From Agromyces aurantiacus (lineage in GTDB: Bacteria > Actinomycetota > Actinomycetes > Actinomycetales > Microbacteriaceae): 64,000 nt of DNA. The translations under genes were made by a program, and so were the position numbers. The notes under the pieces are model-generated. The model did not search any database. It was not told the origin of the DNA and saw nothing but the letters and a program-made list of their open reading frames with translations. Location: NCBI RefSeq assembly GCF_016907355.1, contig NZ_JAFBBW010000001.1, positions 682,001 through 746,000 of the forward strand. Direction: 5' to 3'. This document shows, piece by piece, positions 1 to 8,035 of this stretch (its first letter is position 1; every line of letters starts with the position of its first letter).

Positions 1-830
1 CGAGCGCAGGGTCGACGGGCGACGGGCCGTTCGACGCGCTGCTGTGGCAGGCGATCGTCGGCGCCTGGCCGCTCAGCCGCGAGCGCGTGCACGCCTACGC
101 CGAGAAGGCCGCGCGCGAGGCATCCGTCTCGACCCGCTGGACGGCGCCCGACGACGGCTTCGAGCGGCGCATGCACGACGTGGTCGACCGGGCCTTCGAC
201 GTGCCCGAGGTGCGCGATCGGCTCGAGACGTTCGTGGGCTGGCTCGCGCCGGCGGGCTGGTCGAACTCGCTCGCCGCGAAGCTGCTGCAGCTGACGATGC
301 CGGGCGTGCCCGACGTGTACCAGGGCAGCGAGCTGTGGGAGACGAGCCTCGTCGATCCCGACAACCGTCGCCCGGTCGACTTCGACCTGCGGCGGCGCAT
401 GCTGGGCGAGCTCGACGCGGGGGTCGCGCACGGCGTCCTGCCGCCCGTCGACGCGCGCGCGGCGGCGAAGCTGCTCGTGACCTCGCGCGCGCTGCGGTTG
501 CGGCGCGACCGGCCCGAGTGGTTCACGCGGTACCGCCCGCTCGAGGTCGTGGGCGAGGCCGCGTCGCACGCGATCGCGTTCGATCGCGGCGGCGCCGTGA
601 CGGTCGCGACGCGCCTGCCGATCGGGCTCGCCGCGCGTGCGGGCGCCGAGCCCGCGGCATCCGCCCCGCCCGCCGCGTGGGGCGGCACCGCGGTGCTGCA
701 CCGGCGGGAACCGGTCGTCGACGTGCTGACCGGCCGGCGGCACGACGGCGGGGCCGTGGCGCTCGCGGACCTGCTCGCGGCCTACCCGGTCGCGCTGCTC
801 GTGCCGGCCGACGTGGAGCAGACCCGATGA
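1..830 (+). CDS. treY: Malto-oligosyltrehalose synthase (TreY), C-terminal part
   Basis: This is the 3' end of a gene whose start lies outside the window; the reading frame begins at base 3. TreY is a GH13 enzyme that isomerises the reducing-end glucose of maltodextrins to an alpha,alpha-1,1 linkage in the cytoplasm, the first step of the TreY/TreZ route to trehalose. About 275 residues are visible. They contain TreY-like stretches such as [12 protein letters not shown] near the start and the C-terminal [17 protein letters not shown] and [10 protein letters not shown] segments typical of the family. The stop codon overlaps the treZ start (ATGA), which implies translational coupling in one operon. 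The catalytic residues lie upstream and cannot be checked. The identification is secure because of the motifs and the neighbour. Confidence 0.93.
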   Translation, partial: SAGSTGDGPFDALLWQAIVGAWPLSRERVHAYAEKAAREASVSTRWTAPDDGFERRMHDVVDRAFDVPEVRDRLETFVGWLAPAGWSNSLAAKLLQLTMPGVPDVYQGSELWETSLVDPDNRRPVDFDLRRRMLGELDAGVAHGVLPPVDARAAAKLLVTSRALRLRRDRPEWFTRYRPLEVVGEAASHAIAFDRGGAVTVATRLPIGLAARAGAEPAASAPPAAWGGTAVLHRREPVVDVLTGRRHDGGAVALADLLAAYPVALLVPADVEQTR

Positions 831-2623
831 CCGTCGAGGTGTGGGCGCCCCGCCCCGCTCGCGTCGTGCTGCGCCGGCCGCGGCACGCGGATGCCGCGAT
901 GGACCGCGGCGCCGACGGCTGGTGGCGCGCCGACATCGAGCTCGAGCCGGGCGACGAATACGGGTTCGTGCTCGACGACGACGAGCGCGCACTCCCCGAC
1001 CCGCGGTCGCGGCGCCAGCCGCGCGGCGTGCACGAGGCGAGCGCGGCGTTCGACGTCGGCGCGCATCAGTGGGCCGACGGCGCCTGGACCGGCCGCCAGC
1101 TCGCGGGCGGCGTGCTCTACGAACTGCACGTGGGCACCTTCACGCCCGGCGGCACGCTCGACTCGGCGATCGACCGGCTCGACCACCTGGTCGATCTCGG
1201 CATCGACCTCGTCGAGCTGCTGCCCGTCAACGCCTTCAACGGCACGCACAACTGGGGCTACGACGGCGTCCTCTGGTACGCCGTGCACGAGGCGTACGGC
1301 GGGCCCGCCGCGTACCAGCGCTTCGTCGACGCGTGCCACGCGCGCGGCCTCGCCGTGATCCAGGACGTCGTCCACAACCACCTCGGGCCGAGCGGCAACT
1401 ACCTTCCGCGGTTCGGGCCCTACCTCCGCGCGGCCGAGCGGAACACGTGGGGCGAGTCGGTGAACCTCGACGAGCCCGAGGTGCGACGGTACCTCGTCGA
1501 GAACGCGATGATGTGGCTGCGCGACTTCCACGTCGACGGACTGCGGCTCGACGCGGTGCACGCATTGCGCGACACGTCGGAGCGCCACATCCTGCGCGAG
1601 CTGGCCGAGCACGCCGACGCGCTCTCGGCGCACCTCGGCCGGCCCCTCTCGCTCATCGCCGAGTCCGACCTCAACGATCCGACCCTCGTCATGCCGCGCG
1701 AGGTCGGCGGGTACGGACTGACCGCCCAGTGGAGCGACGACCACCACCACGCGATGCACGTGGCGCTGACGGGCGAGACCACCGGGTACTACGCCGACTT
1801 CGCGCCGCTCGACGCGCTCGCGAAGACCACGTCGGGCGGGTTCTTCCATGACGGCACGTTCTCCTCGTTCCGGGGGCGCGAGCACGGCCGCCCGATCGAC
1901 CCGGCCGTGCCGACCTGGCGGCTCGTGACGTTCACGCAGGACCACGACCAGGTCGGCAACCGTGCCGCTGGCGACCGCATCTCGCAGACCCTCTCCGAGT
2001 CTCGCCTCGCGGTCGCGGCGGTGCTGAACCTCACGAGCCCCTTCACGCCGATGCTGTTCATGGGCGAGGAGTGGGGCGCGTCGACGCCGTGGCAGTTCTT
2101 CACGTCGCATCCGGAGCCCGAGCTCGGCCGCGCCACGGCGGAGGGCCGCATCGCCGAGTTCGCGCGCATGGGGTGGGACCGCTCGATCGTGCCCGACCCG
2201 CAGGACCCGGAGACCTTCCGTCGTTCGAAGCTCGACTGGGACGAGCCGGCGCAGGCGGACGGCCCGCACGCACGTCTGCTCGACCTGCACCGGCGGCTCC
2301 TCGCCGTGCGCCGTGCCCGACCCGAGCTCACCGACCCGGCTTTCGCGCACACGACCGCGTGGGCGGATGACGCGGCGAAGCGGTTCCGGATGGAGCGCGG
2401 CGACCCCGAGGCGTCCGAGCGCGTCGTGGTGCTCGCGAACCTCGGCCTCGTGCCCTGGGAGGCGCGATTCGACGGCCCGGCTCGGGTCCTGCTGACGACC
2501 GGACCTGCGACGACCGAGATCGTGCCGGCCGACGGCATGCTCGTGGTGCCGGGGGAGTCCGCGGCGATCGTGGCCGTCCGGCGGATCGCGCCATCCGCCG
2601 CGGCTCGTATGGTGGACGCGTGA
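827..2623 (+). CDS. treZ: Malto-oligosyltrehalose trehalohydrolase (TreZ)
   Basis: TreZ hydrolyses the alpha-1,4 bond next to the terminal trehalosyl unit made by TreY and releases free trehalose, a compatible solute. The 598-residue protein has an N-terminal CBM48/E-set-like domain (roughly residues 1-90) followed by the GH13 barrel. Visible catalytic elements are [10 protein letters not shown] with the nucleophile D242, LIAESDLND with the acid/base E279, and QDHDQVGNR with the transition-state D374. [15 protein letters not shown] is also typical of TreZ. The ATG overlaps the treY stop by four bases (ATGA), and the open frame extends upstream only as an antisense/shadow extension, so 827 is the sensible start. 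The length is normal for the family. The 3' end overlaps the next gene's GTG, so treY-treZ and the ClbS-like gene form one transcript. Confidence 0.96.
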   Translation: MTVEVWAPRPARVVLRRPRHADAAMDRGADGWWRADIELEPGDEYGFVLDDDERALPDPRSRRQPRGVHEASAAFDVGAHQWADGAWTGRQLAGGVLYELHVGTFTPGGTLDSAIDRLDHLVDLGIDLVELLPVNAFNGTHNWGYDGVLWYAVHEAYGGPAAYQRFVDACHARGLAVIQDVVHNHLGPSGNYLPRFGPYLRAAERNTWGESVNLDEPEVRRYLVENAMMWLRDFHVDGLRLDAVHALRDTSERHILRELAEHADALSAHLGRPLSLIAESDLNDPTLVMPREVGGYGLTAQWSDDHHHAMHVALTGETTGYYADFAPLDALAKTTSGGFFHDGTFSSFRGREHGRPIDPAVPTWRLVTFTQDHDQVGNRAAGDRISQTLSESRLAVAAVLNLTSPFTPMLFMGEEWGASTPWQFFTSHPEPELGRATAEGRIAEFARMGWDRSIVPDPQDPETFRRSKLDWDEPAQADGPHARLLDLHRRLLAVRRARPELTDPAFAHTTAWADDAAKRFRMERGDPEASERVVVLANLGLVPWEARFDGPARVLLTTGPATTEIVPADGMLVVPGESAAIVAVRRIAPSAAARMVDA

Positions 2624-3168
2624 GCATCCCGAACGACCGCGCCGACCTCGTCCGCCAGGCCGAGGAGCGCTTCGACCAGCTCGAGGACGCGATCGACCAC
2701 TGGCTCGCGAGGGCGCACGAGGCCGGGCGGGCCGTGTCATCCGCGACACCGCATGAACCGGTGTCGGATGGCGCCGAGCCCGCCCCGCGCGACCGCGACG
2801 TGGTCGACGTGCTCAACCACCTCCACGCCTGGCACATGCTGCTGCTCGGCTGGCTCGAGGCCGACGCCGCCGGGCGCGCACCCGCGTACCCCGCCGACGG
2901 GTACACCTGGCGCGACCTCGACCGGCTCAACCGCGACCTCCGCGACCGGTACCGCGGCGACGGCGAGCTCGCCGCCGCCCGTGAGCGCCTGCGAGCGAGC
3001 CACGATGCGGCGCTCGCCCGCATCGACGCGCTCGACGACCGGGCGATCTTCGACGAGGGCAAGGCGTGGCTCGGCGGCGCGACGCTCGCCGAGCCCGTGC
3101 ACGAGTGCCTCGGCGGGCACTACGCCTGGGCGATCGGCGCCCTGGAGAAGCTGCCCGCCGGCGCCTGA
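2620..3168 (+). CDS. ClbS/DfsB-family four-helix-bundle protein
   Basis: This 182-residue protein resembles the ClbS/DfsB family, DinB-like four-helix bundles. Members include the colibactin self-resistance hydrolase ClbS, but most actinobacterial members have no known substrate. Supporting features are the length, the helical composition, the central [14 protein letters not shown] segment, the [13 protein letters not shown] motif and the C-terminal [12 protein letters not shown] helix, all family-like. Translation starts at GTG 2620, overlapping the treZ stop (GTGA), so it is co-translated with the trehalose genes. That linkage does not reveal its role. A resistance or detoxification function is possible but unproven here. 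Confidence 0.8.
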   Translation: MSIPNDRADLVRQAEERFDQLEDAIDHWLARAHEAGRAVSSATPHEPVSDGAEPAPRDRDVVDVLNHLHAWHMLLLGWLEADAAGRAPAYPADGYTWRDLDRLNRDLRDRYRGDGELAAARERLRASHDAALARIDALDDRAIFDEGKAWLGGATLAEPVHECLGGHYAWAIGALEKLPAGA

Positions 3169-3204
3169 CCCGCTCTCCTCCGCCGGGAACGCCGATCGCG
3201 CGTC

Positions 3205-3284
3205 CATTCCTGCGGATATACGATCCGCCACCCCGGCGACCGGGCCGGAACCGCGGCGCGCCCGATCGTATATCCGCAGGAATG
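3205..3284. repeat. 21-bp perfect inverted repeat between convergent genes
   Basis: Bases 3205-3225 and 3264-3284 are exact reverse complements of each other (core TGCGGATATACGATC), separated by 38 bases. The arms contain the AT-rich hexamer GATATA, unusual in this GC-rich sequence. The element fills the gap between two convergent genes. It could act as a bidirectional terminator-like structure, a protein-binding site pair, or a copy of a dispersed REP-like element. The loop is too long, and there is no T-run, for a classical intrinsic terminator. Confidence 0.75.
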
Positions 3285-3291
3285 AACCGGG

Positions 3292-3609
3292 TCAGCTGCG
3301 GCCGGGGAGGTTCAACTCGTCGGGATCGACGTCGACGTCGCCCGCGTCGTCGGGGCCGCCGGTGCCGGGCACGGCGCGGACCGCATCCGCATCGACGTCC
3401 TCGGCGACGCGATCCGGGATGGGGTCGGCCTGCTTCGCCGCGGTCTCCGTCTCGCTGCCGGGGCTCGTGCGCGTGTCGCCGGTGTCGGTGTTCGCGCCCG
3501 GGATGTCGTCGTTCGGGCGCGGAAGGTCATGCGGGCGATCGGGCGCGGGCGGTCCCTGTTCGCCCTCGCCGGCGGCGAACCGGGAGAGGATGTCGTCGTT
3601 GTCGCTCAT
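3292..3609 (-). CDS. Hypothetical acidic, disordered protein
   Basis: I do not recognise this 105-residue protein. It begins MSDNDDILSRFAAGEG and is rich in Asp, Pro and Gly throughout, with no hydrophobic segment, no cysteine and no clear fold, so it is probably soluble and largely disordered. Reverse-strand codon usage is consistent with a real gene: GC-rich third positions and a low-complexity but non-repetitive peptide. It lies just downstream of ku on the same strand (53-base gap), so it may be transcribed with it. No function can be assigned. Confidence 0.6.
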   Translation of the reverse strand: MSDNDDILSRFAAGEGEQGPPAPDRPHDLPRPNDDIPGANTDTGDTRTSPGSETETAAKQADPIPDRVAEDVDADAVRAVPGTGGPDDAGDVDVDPDELNLPGRS

Positions 3610-3661
3610 GCGGACACGCTACGAGCGCGGGCCGCCGGGCGCACCGGGGTTGACGCGCCGG

Positions 3662-4618
3662 TCAGCCGGCCTTCTTCTTCGTCGTTCGGCGCGCGGCCGG
3701 CTTGGCCGCGCCATCCGAGGAGGCCGAGGCCTTGGAGCCCGACTTCGACGCCGGCTTCGACGTCGCCGGCTTCGACGCGGCGGGCTTCGCGGCCGCCTTC
3801 GAGCCCGAGCGGGCCGCGGGCTTCTCCCCTCCGCCGCGCTTGGCCGCGATCGACTGCCGCAGCGCCTCCATCAGGTCGATGACCTCGCCGCCCTCCTCCT
3901 TCTCGGGCTGCTCGCCGAACGTGGCCGCCGTGTCGATGGCGTCGCCCTGCTCGAGCTTCGCCTGGATGAGGGTGCGCAGCTCCTGCTGGTACTCGTCGAC
4001 GAACTCGTCGGGATCGAAGTCGCTCGACAGGCTCTCGATGAGCTGCTTCGAGAGTTCGAGCTCCTTGTCGCTGATCCGCACGCGCTCCTCGAGCGAGGGG
4101 AACTTCGCCTCGCGGACCTCGTCGTTCCAGAGGAGGGTCTGCACCATCAGCACGTCCTCGTAGACGCGCAGCGCGGCCAGCCGGGTCTTCTGTCGCAGCG
4201 ACATCCGCACGATCGCGGTGCGCTCGGTGGACTCGAGCGCCTCGCGCAGCAGCACGTACGCCTTGTTCGACGCCGAGTCGGGCTCGAGGTAGTAGCTCTT
4301 GTCGAAGCGGATGGGGTCGACCTGCTCGGTCGGCACGAACTCGACGACCTCGATCTCGCGGCTGCGCTCGACCGGCAGCGACTTCAGGTCCTCGTCGGTG
4401 ATGATCACGGTGCGCTCGCCGTCGTCGTACGCCTTGTCGATGTGCTGGTACGGCACGACCTCGCCGTCGATCTCGCACACGCGCTGGTAGCGGATGCGCC
4501 CGCCGTCCGCGTCGTGGACCTGGTGCAGGGACACGTCGTGGTCCTCGGTGGCGCTGTACAGCTTGACGGGCACATTGACCAGGCCGAATGTGACCGCCCC
4601 TTTCCAGACGGCTCGCAT
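3662..4618 (-). CDS. ku: Non-homologous end joining protein Ku
   Basis: Bacterial Ku forms a homodimeric ring on double-strand DNA ends and recruits LigD. The start is set at the ATG giving MRAVWKGAVTFGLVNVPVKL, the conserved family N-terminus; an in-frame GTG five codons upstream (4633) is an alternative. Residues 1 to about 255 cover the Ku core, including YKP-like LYSATEDHDVSLHQVH, the RIRYQRVCE strand and the DEFVDEYQQELRTLI segment near the end of the core. The last ~65 residues are a low-complexity Lys/Ala/Ser/Pro tail ending in RRTTKKKAG, the basic DNA-binding extension common in actinobacterial Ku. The partner ligD lies 3.4 kb away on the other strand, with two metabolic genes between them. 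Length (318 residues) is normal. Confidence 0.96.
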   Translation of the reverse strand: MRAVWKGAVTFGLVNVPVKLYSATEDHDVSLHQVHDADGGRIRYQRVCEIDGEVVPYQHIDKAYDDGERTVIITDEDLKSLPVERSREIEVVEFVPTEQVDPIRFDKSYYLEPDSASNKAYVLLREALESTERTAIVRMSLRQKTRLAALRVYEDVLMVQTLLWNDEVREAKFPSLEERVRISDKELELSKQLIESLSSDFDPDEFVDEYQQELRTLIQAKLEQGDAIDTAATFGEQPEKEEGGEVIDLMEALRQSIAAKRGGGEKPAARSGSKAAAKPAASKPATSKPASKSGSKASASSDGAAKPAARRTTKKKAG

Positions 4619-4670
4619 CTCCCCAGTACACACCCGCGACCGGCGGGAGCGATAGCCCTTGCGGCTCGGG

Positions 4671-6020
4671 CTACCAGCCCGACGGGCCGTCGGAGCCGGC
4701 CGGGTACTCCTCGAGCGGCACTCGCCCCGCCCGCCAGGCCGCGAGCACGGGCTCGACGATCCGCCAGCACTCCTCGACGACGTCGCCGCGCATCGAGAGC
4801 GTCGGGTCGTCGCCGAGGATGCCCTTGAGCACCTCGCCGTAGGGCAGCAGCGCGCCGGGGACCTGCTTCGCGACGAGCGTGGTCTGCTCGAGCACGAAGG
4901 GGTCGCCGCCGCCGTTCATGGTGAGGCCGATGAGCACCTCGCCCGAGCTGAGGTCGAGTTCGATCCAGTCGGAGCGCGGCCGGCCCTCGAGTCCGGCGAT
5001 GGGCGCGGCGGCGCGGAACACCGCACGGGCGACCTTCCGAGCGCGGCCGAGCCCCTTGCCCGAGCGGAGCACGAACGGCACGCCGCGCCAGCGCTCGTCG
5101 TCGACCTCGACCACCACCTGGGCGAGCGTCTCGGTCTCGCGGCCCGGGTCGACGCCGGGCTCGTCGGCGTAGGCCGGCAGCGCGCGGCCGTCGATCTCGC
5201 CGGCCGTGTACCTCGCGCGCCGGCCGACCTCGCCGCGGTCGTCATGCCGCACGGCGGTGTCGCGGAGCACGTCCGCGATGGCGTCGCGCAGCACGACCTC
5301 GTCGACCCGGTCGATCGGTTCCATCGCGACGAGCGCGAGCACGGCCAGCAGGTGGCTCTGGATCATGTCGACGAGCGCGCCCGCGCGGTCGTAGTAGCCC
5401 GCGCGACCCTCGAGCCCGAGCGTCTCGTCGTAGATCAGCTCGACCCGCTCGATGGCGTGCCGGTTCCAGACGGGCTCGATCAGCAGGTTCGCGAAGCGCG
5501 TGCCGAGGATGTTCAGCACGGTGGCGCGGCCGAGGAAGTGGTCGATGCGGTAGATCTGCCGCTCCGGCACGATGCGGGCCAGGAGCTCGTTGAGTCGGTG
5601 CGCGCTCTCGCGGTCGGTGCCGAACGGCTTCTCGAGCGCCAGCCGCAGGCCCTCCGGGATCGGGATGCCCGCGAGCGCGAGGCACACCCGGGCGGTGACG
5701 GCCGGCGGGAGCGCGAAGTACACGACCGGCACGCCGCGGCACTCGGCGAGGAGGTCGCCGAGCGCCTCGGGATCGGTCGCATCGGCGCGGAGGTAGCGCG
5801 TGGTCGCGAGGACCCGTTCGCGACGGTCCGCCGGCACCGGGTCCAGCGCGGTCGACACGCGGTCGAGCCATCCGCCGGCATCGAGGTCGCGCAGCCCGGA
5901 GCCGATGACCTCGAGGTCCACGTCGTGCGCGGCGAGCAGCGTGCCCAGCCCGGGCAGCAGGAGCCGTTCCGTGAGGTCGCCGTCCGCCCCGAGGATCAGC
6001 AGTGTCGTCGACGCCGTCAT
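4671..6020 (-). CDS. zwf: Divergent glucose-6-phosphate dehydrogenase-like protein
   Basis: The 449-residue protein belongs to the G6PDH family (oxidation of glucose 6-phosphate with NAD(P)+). It has an N-terminal Rossmann motif, LLILGADGDLTERLLLPG, the EKPFG motif (substrate Lys), RIDHFLG with the catalytic His, and VPFVLRSGKGLGRA. It is shorter than the usual ~510 residues and departs at normally conserved sites: the AKRK of the glycine loop is TERL, and GKE after RIDHFL is GRA. These changes suggest a paralogue with altered substrate or cofactor use, so the symbol is tentative. The ATG at 6020 is preferred to an upstream in-frame start at 6107 because GGAGGGAG lies just upstream and the Rossmann motif follows directly. 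It is divergent from the GH15 gene (131-base gap). Confidence 0.8.
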   Translation of the reverse strand: MTASTTLLILGADGDLTERLLLPGLGTLLAAHDVDLEVIGSGLRDLDAGGWLDRVSTALDPVPADRRERVLATTRYLRADATDPEALGDLLAECRGVPVVYFALPPAVTARVCLALAGIPIPEGLRLALEKPFGTDRESAHRLNELLARIVPERQIYRIDHFLGRATVLNILGTRFANLLIEPVWNRHAIERVELIYDETLGLEGRAGYYDRAGALVDMIQSHLLAVLALVAMEPIDRVDEVVLRDAIADVLRDTAVRHDDRGEVGRRARYTAGEIDGRALPAYADEPGVDPGRETETLAQVVVEVDDERWRGVPFVLRSGKGLGRARKVARAVFRAAAPIAGLEGRPRSDWIELDLSSGEVLIGLTMNGGGDPFVLEQTTLVAKQVPGALLPYGEVLKGILGDDPTLSMRGDVVEECWRIVEPVLAAWRAGRVPLEEYPAGSDGPSGW

Positions 6021-6151
6021 GAGGATCTCCCTCCAGCTGCGCGGGTCGCGCACGGGCGCGCCCGCTCCCCAACGTAGGCCCGCCGGTCGCCGGGCGCCGC
6101 GAGTCACCGGTGGGGTTGACAGCGCCCTGCGGCGGCGCTCATCGTCGGACG

Positions 6152-7969
6152 ATGGACGGTCCGACGCCGATCAGGGACTACGCGCTCATCGCCGACGGCG
6201 CCTCGGGCGCGCTCGTCTCGCGCGAGGGGAGCATCGACTGGCTCTGCCTGCCGCGCTACGACTCGCCCTCGATGTTCGCGGCGCTGCTCGGCGGTCCAGA
6301 GGCCGGGCACTGGACGCTGCGTCCGACATCGCGGACGGCGACGCCGACCCGCGAGTACGTCCCGGGCACGTTCGTGCTGCGCACGGTCTGGCGGGACGGC
6401 GACGCGGAGGCGGAGGTGATCGACTTCATGCCGTTCCGCGACGGGCGCAGCAACCTCGTCAGGGTGGTCCGCGGTCTCTCGGGGGCCATGGAGTTCCGCG
6501 ACATCATCCGGCTGCGGTTCGACTACGGCGCGCTGCGGCCCTGGGTGCGGCGGATCGACGAGCCCGGCGGGCCGGCCCTGCTCGCCGTCGCCGGGCCCGA
6601 CGCGGTCGTCATCCGCGGTGTGCGGCACCACGCCGAGGACGGCGCGCACGTCGCCGAGTTCGCCGTGGGTCCCGGCGAGGTCGCCCACGTCGGGCTCACC
6701 CGATACGCCTCCCATCACGAGCCGCCGTCGCCCATCGACCTGCCGGGCATCCTGGAGTGGACCATCGACTGGTGGCAGGACTGGGCGTCGCGGAGCGAGC
6801 CTCCGTCGCCGTACGACCGCGAGGTGCAGCGCTCGCTGCTCGTGCTGCGCGGCCTGACGCACGACGAGACGGGTGGCGTCGTCGCGGCGGCGACCACCAG
6901 CCTGCCCGAGGAGCTCGGCGGTTCGCGCAACTGGGACTACCGCTACGTCTGGCTGCGCGACGCCGCCCTGACCATCGAGGTGCTCGTCGACCACGGCTAT
7001 CGCGAGGAGGCGGAGAAGTGGCGGCGCTGGCTGCTGCGCGCGATCGCCGGCGACCCGTCGGGCATCCAGATCATGTACGACGTCGAGGGAGCGCGCCGGC
7101 TCCCCGAGATCGAACTCGGCCACCTTCCGGGGTACGCGGGCTCCGCGCCGGTGCGCACGGGCAACGCCGCCTACACCCAGGTGCAGTGGGACGTGTACGG
7201 CGAGGTCATGGTCGCGCTGCATGCGGCGCGGCGGGCCGGGCTCCGCGAGACCGAGTTCTCGTGGCCGCTGCAGATCGCGCTGCTGGACTTCCTCGGCAGC
7301 GCCTGGGAGCGCCCCGACCGCGGCATCTGGGAGATCCGCGGCCCGGACCGGCACTTCACGCACTCGAAGGCCATGGTGTGGGCCGCGTTCGACCGGGGCA
7401 TCCGCGGCGTTGAGGAGTTCGGGCTCGCGGGGCCGGTCGAGGAATGGCGGCGGCACCGCGACCTGGTGCGTGACGACATCCTGCACCACGGCTTCGACGC
7501 CGCGCGGAACACCTTCACGCAGTACTACGGCGGGGCGGGGACGGATGCCGCTTTGCTGGTGCTCCCGCAGATCGGCTTCATCGAGGCGGACGATCCGCGC
7601 ATGCTGGGCACGGTGGCCGCGATCGAGCGCGAACTCCTGCGCGACGGCCTGCTCCTTCGGTACCGCACCGAGACGGACGTCGACGGGTTGCCCGGGAATG
7701 AGAACCCGTTCCTCGCCTGCTCCTTCTGGCTCGTCGAGCAGTATGCGGCGTCGGGGCGGCTCGAGGACGCGAGGGCGCTCATGCGGCGCCTGAACGGGTT
7801 CGTCAACGACGTCGGGCTCCTCAGCGAGGAGGTCGACCCGGCCAGCGGCGCGCACATGGGCAACACGCCGCAGGCGCTCTCGCACCTCTCGCTCGTGCGC
7901 GCGGCCGACGCCATCGCGAAGGTGGCGCACGGGCAGGCCGAGGAGCTTCCCGACGTGCGCGGCGAATGA
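6152..7969 (+). CDS. Glycoside hydrolase family 15 protein (glucoamylase/trehalase type)
   Basis: This 605-residue cytoplasmic protein has the layout of bacterial GH15 enzymes: an N-terminal beta domain starting PIRDYALIADGASGALV with SIDWLCLPRYDSPSMF, then the (alpha/alpha)6 barrel from about residue 240. The barrel carries GGSRNWDYRYVWLRDAA, NENPFLACSFWLVEQY and the late LLSEEVDPASGAHMGNTPQA segment that contains a conserved catalytic Glu. Related actinobacterial proteins include mycobacterial trehalases and oligosaccharide glucosidases, so trehalose or a short alpha-glucan is the likely substrate; sequence alone does not decide. There is no signal peptide. The start at 6152 fits the conserved N-terminus; a TTGACA sits at 6116-6121, a possible -35 box. 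Trehalose synthesis genes lie 3.5 kb upstream, so it may recycle trehalose. Confidence 0.88.
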   Translation: MDGPTPIRDYALIADGASGALVSREGSIDWLCLPRYDSPSMFAALLGGPEAGHWTLRPTSRTATPTREYVPGTFVLRTVWRDGDAEAEVIDFMPFRDGRSNLVRVVRGLSGAMEFRDIIRLRFDYGALRPWVRRIDEPGGPALLAVAGPDAVVIRGVRHHAEDGAHVAEFAVGPGEVAHVGLTRYASHHEPPSPIDLPGILEWTIDWWQDWASRSEPPSPYDREVQRSLLVLRGLTHDETGGVVAAATTSLPEELGGSRNWDYRYVWLRDAALTIEVLVDHGYREEAEKWRRWLLRAIAGDPSGIQIMYDVEGARRLPEIELGHLPGYAGSAPVRTGNAAYTQVQWDVYGEVMVALHAARRAGLRETEFSWPLQIALLDFLGSAWERPDRGIWEIRGPDRHFTHSKAMVWAAFDRGIRGVEEFGLAGPVEEWRRHRDLVRDDILHHGFDAARNTFTQYYGGAGTDAALLVLPQIGFIEADDPRMLGTVAAIERELLRDGLLLRYRTETDVDGLPGNENPFLACSFWLVEQYAASGRLEDARALMRRLNGFVNDVGLLSEEVDPASGAHMGNTPQALSHLSLVRAADAIAKVAHGQAEELPDVRGE

Positions 7970-8035
7970 GCAGCGCCTGACCACCGCGCCGTCCACCCCT
8001 GCGGCGATCCGCGCGGGATCGGGCAGGATGGTGGC

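Noticed and set aside
4631..4633. Alternative GTG start for ku
   Set aside because: The ATG at 4618 gives the conserved MRAVWKGAVTFG N-terminus; the GTG adds five unconserved residues. Not excluded.
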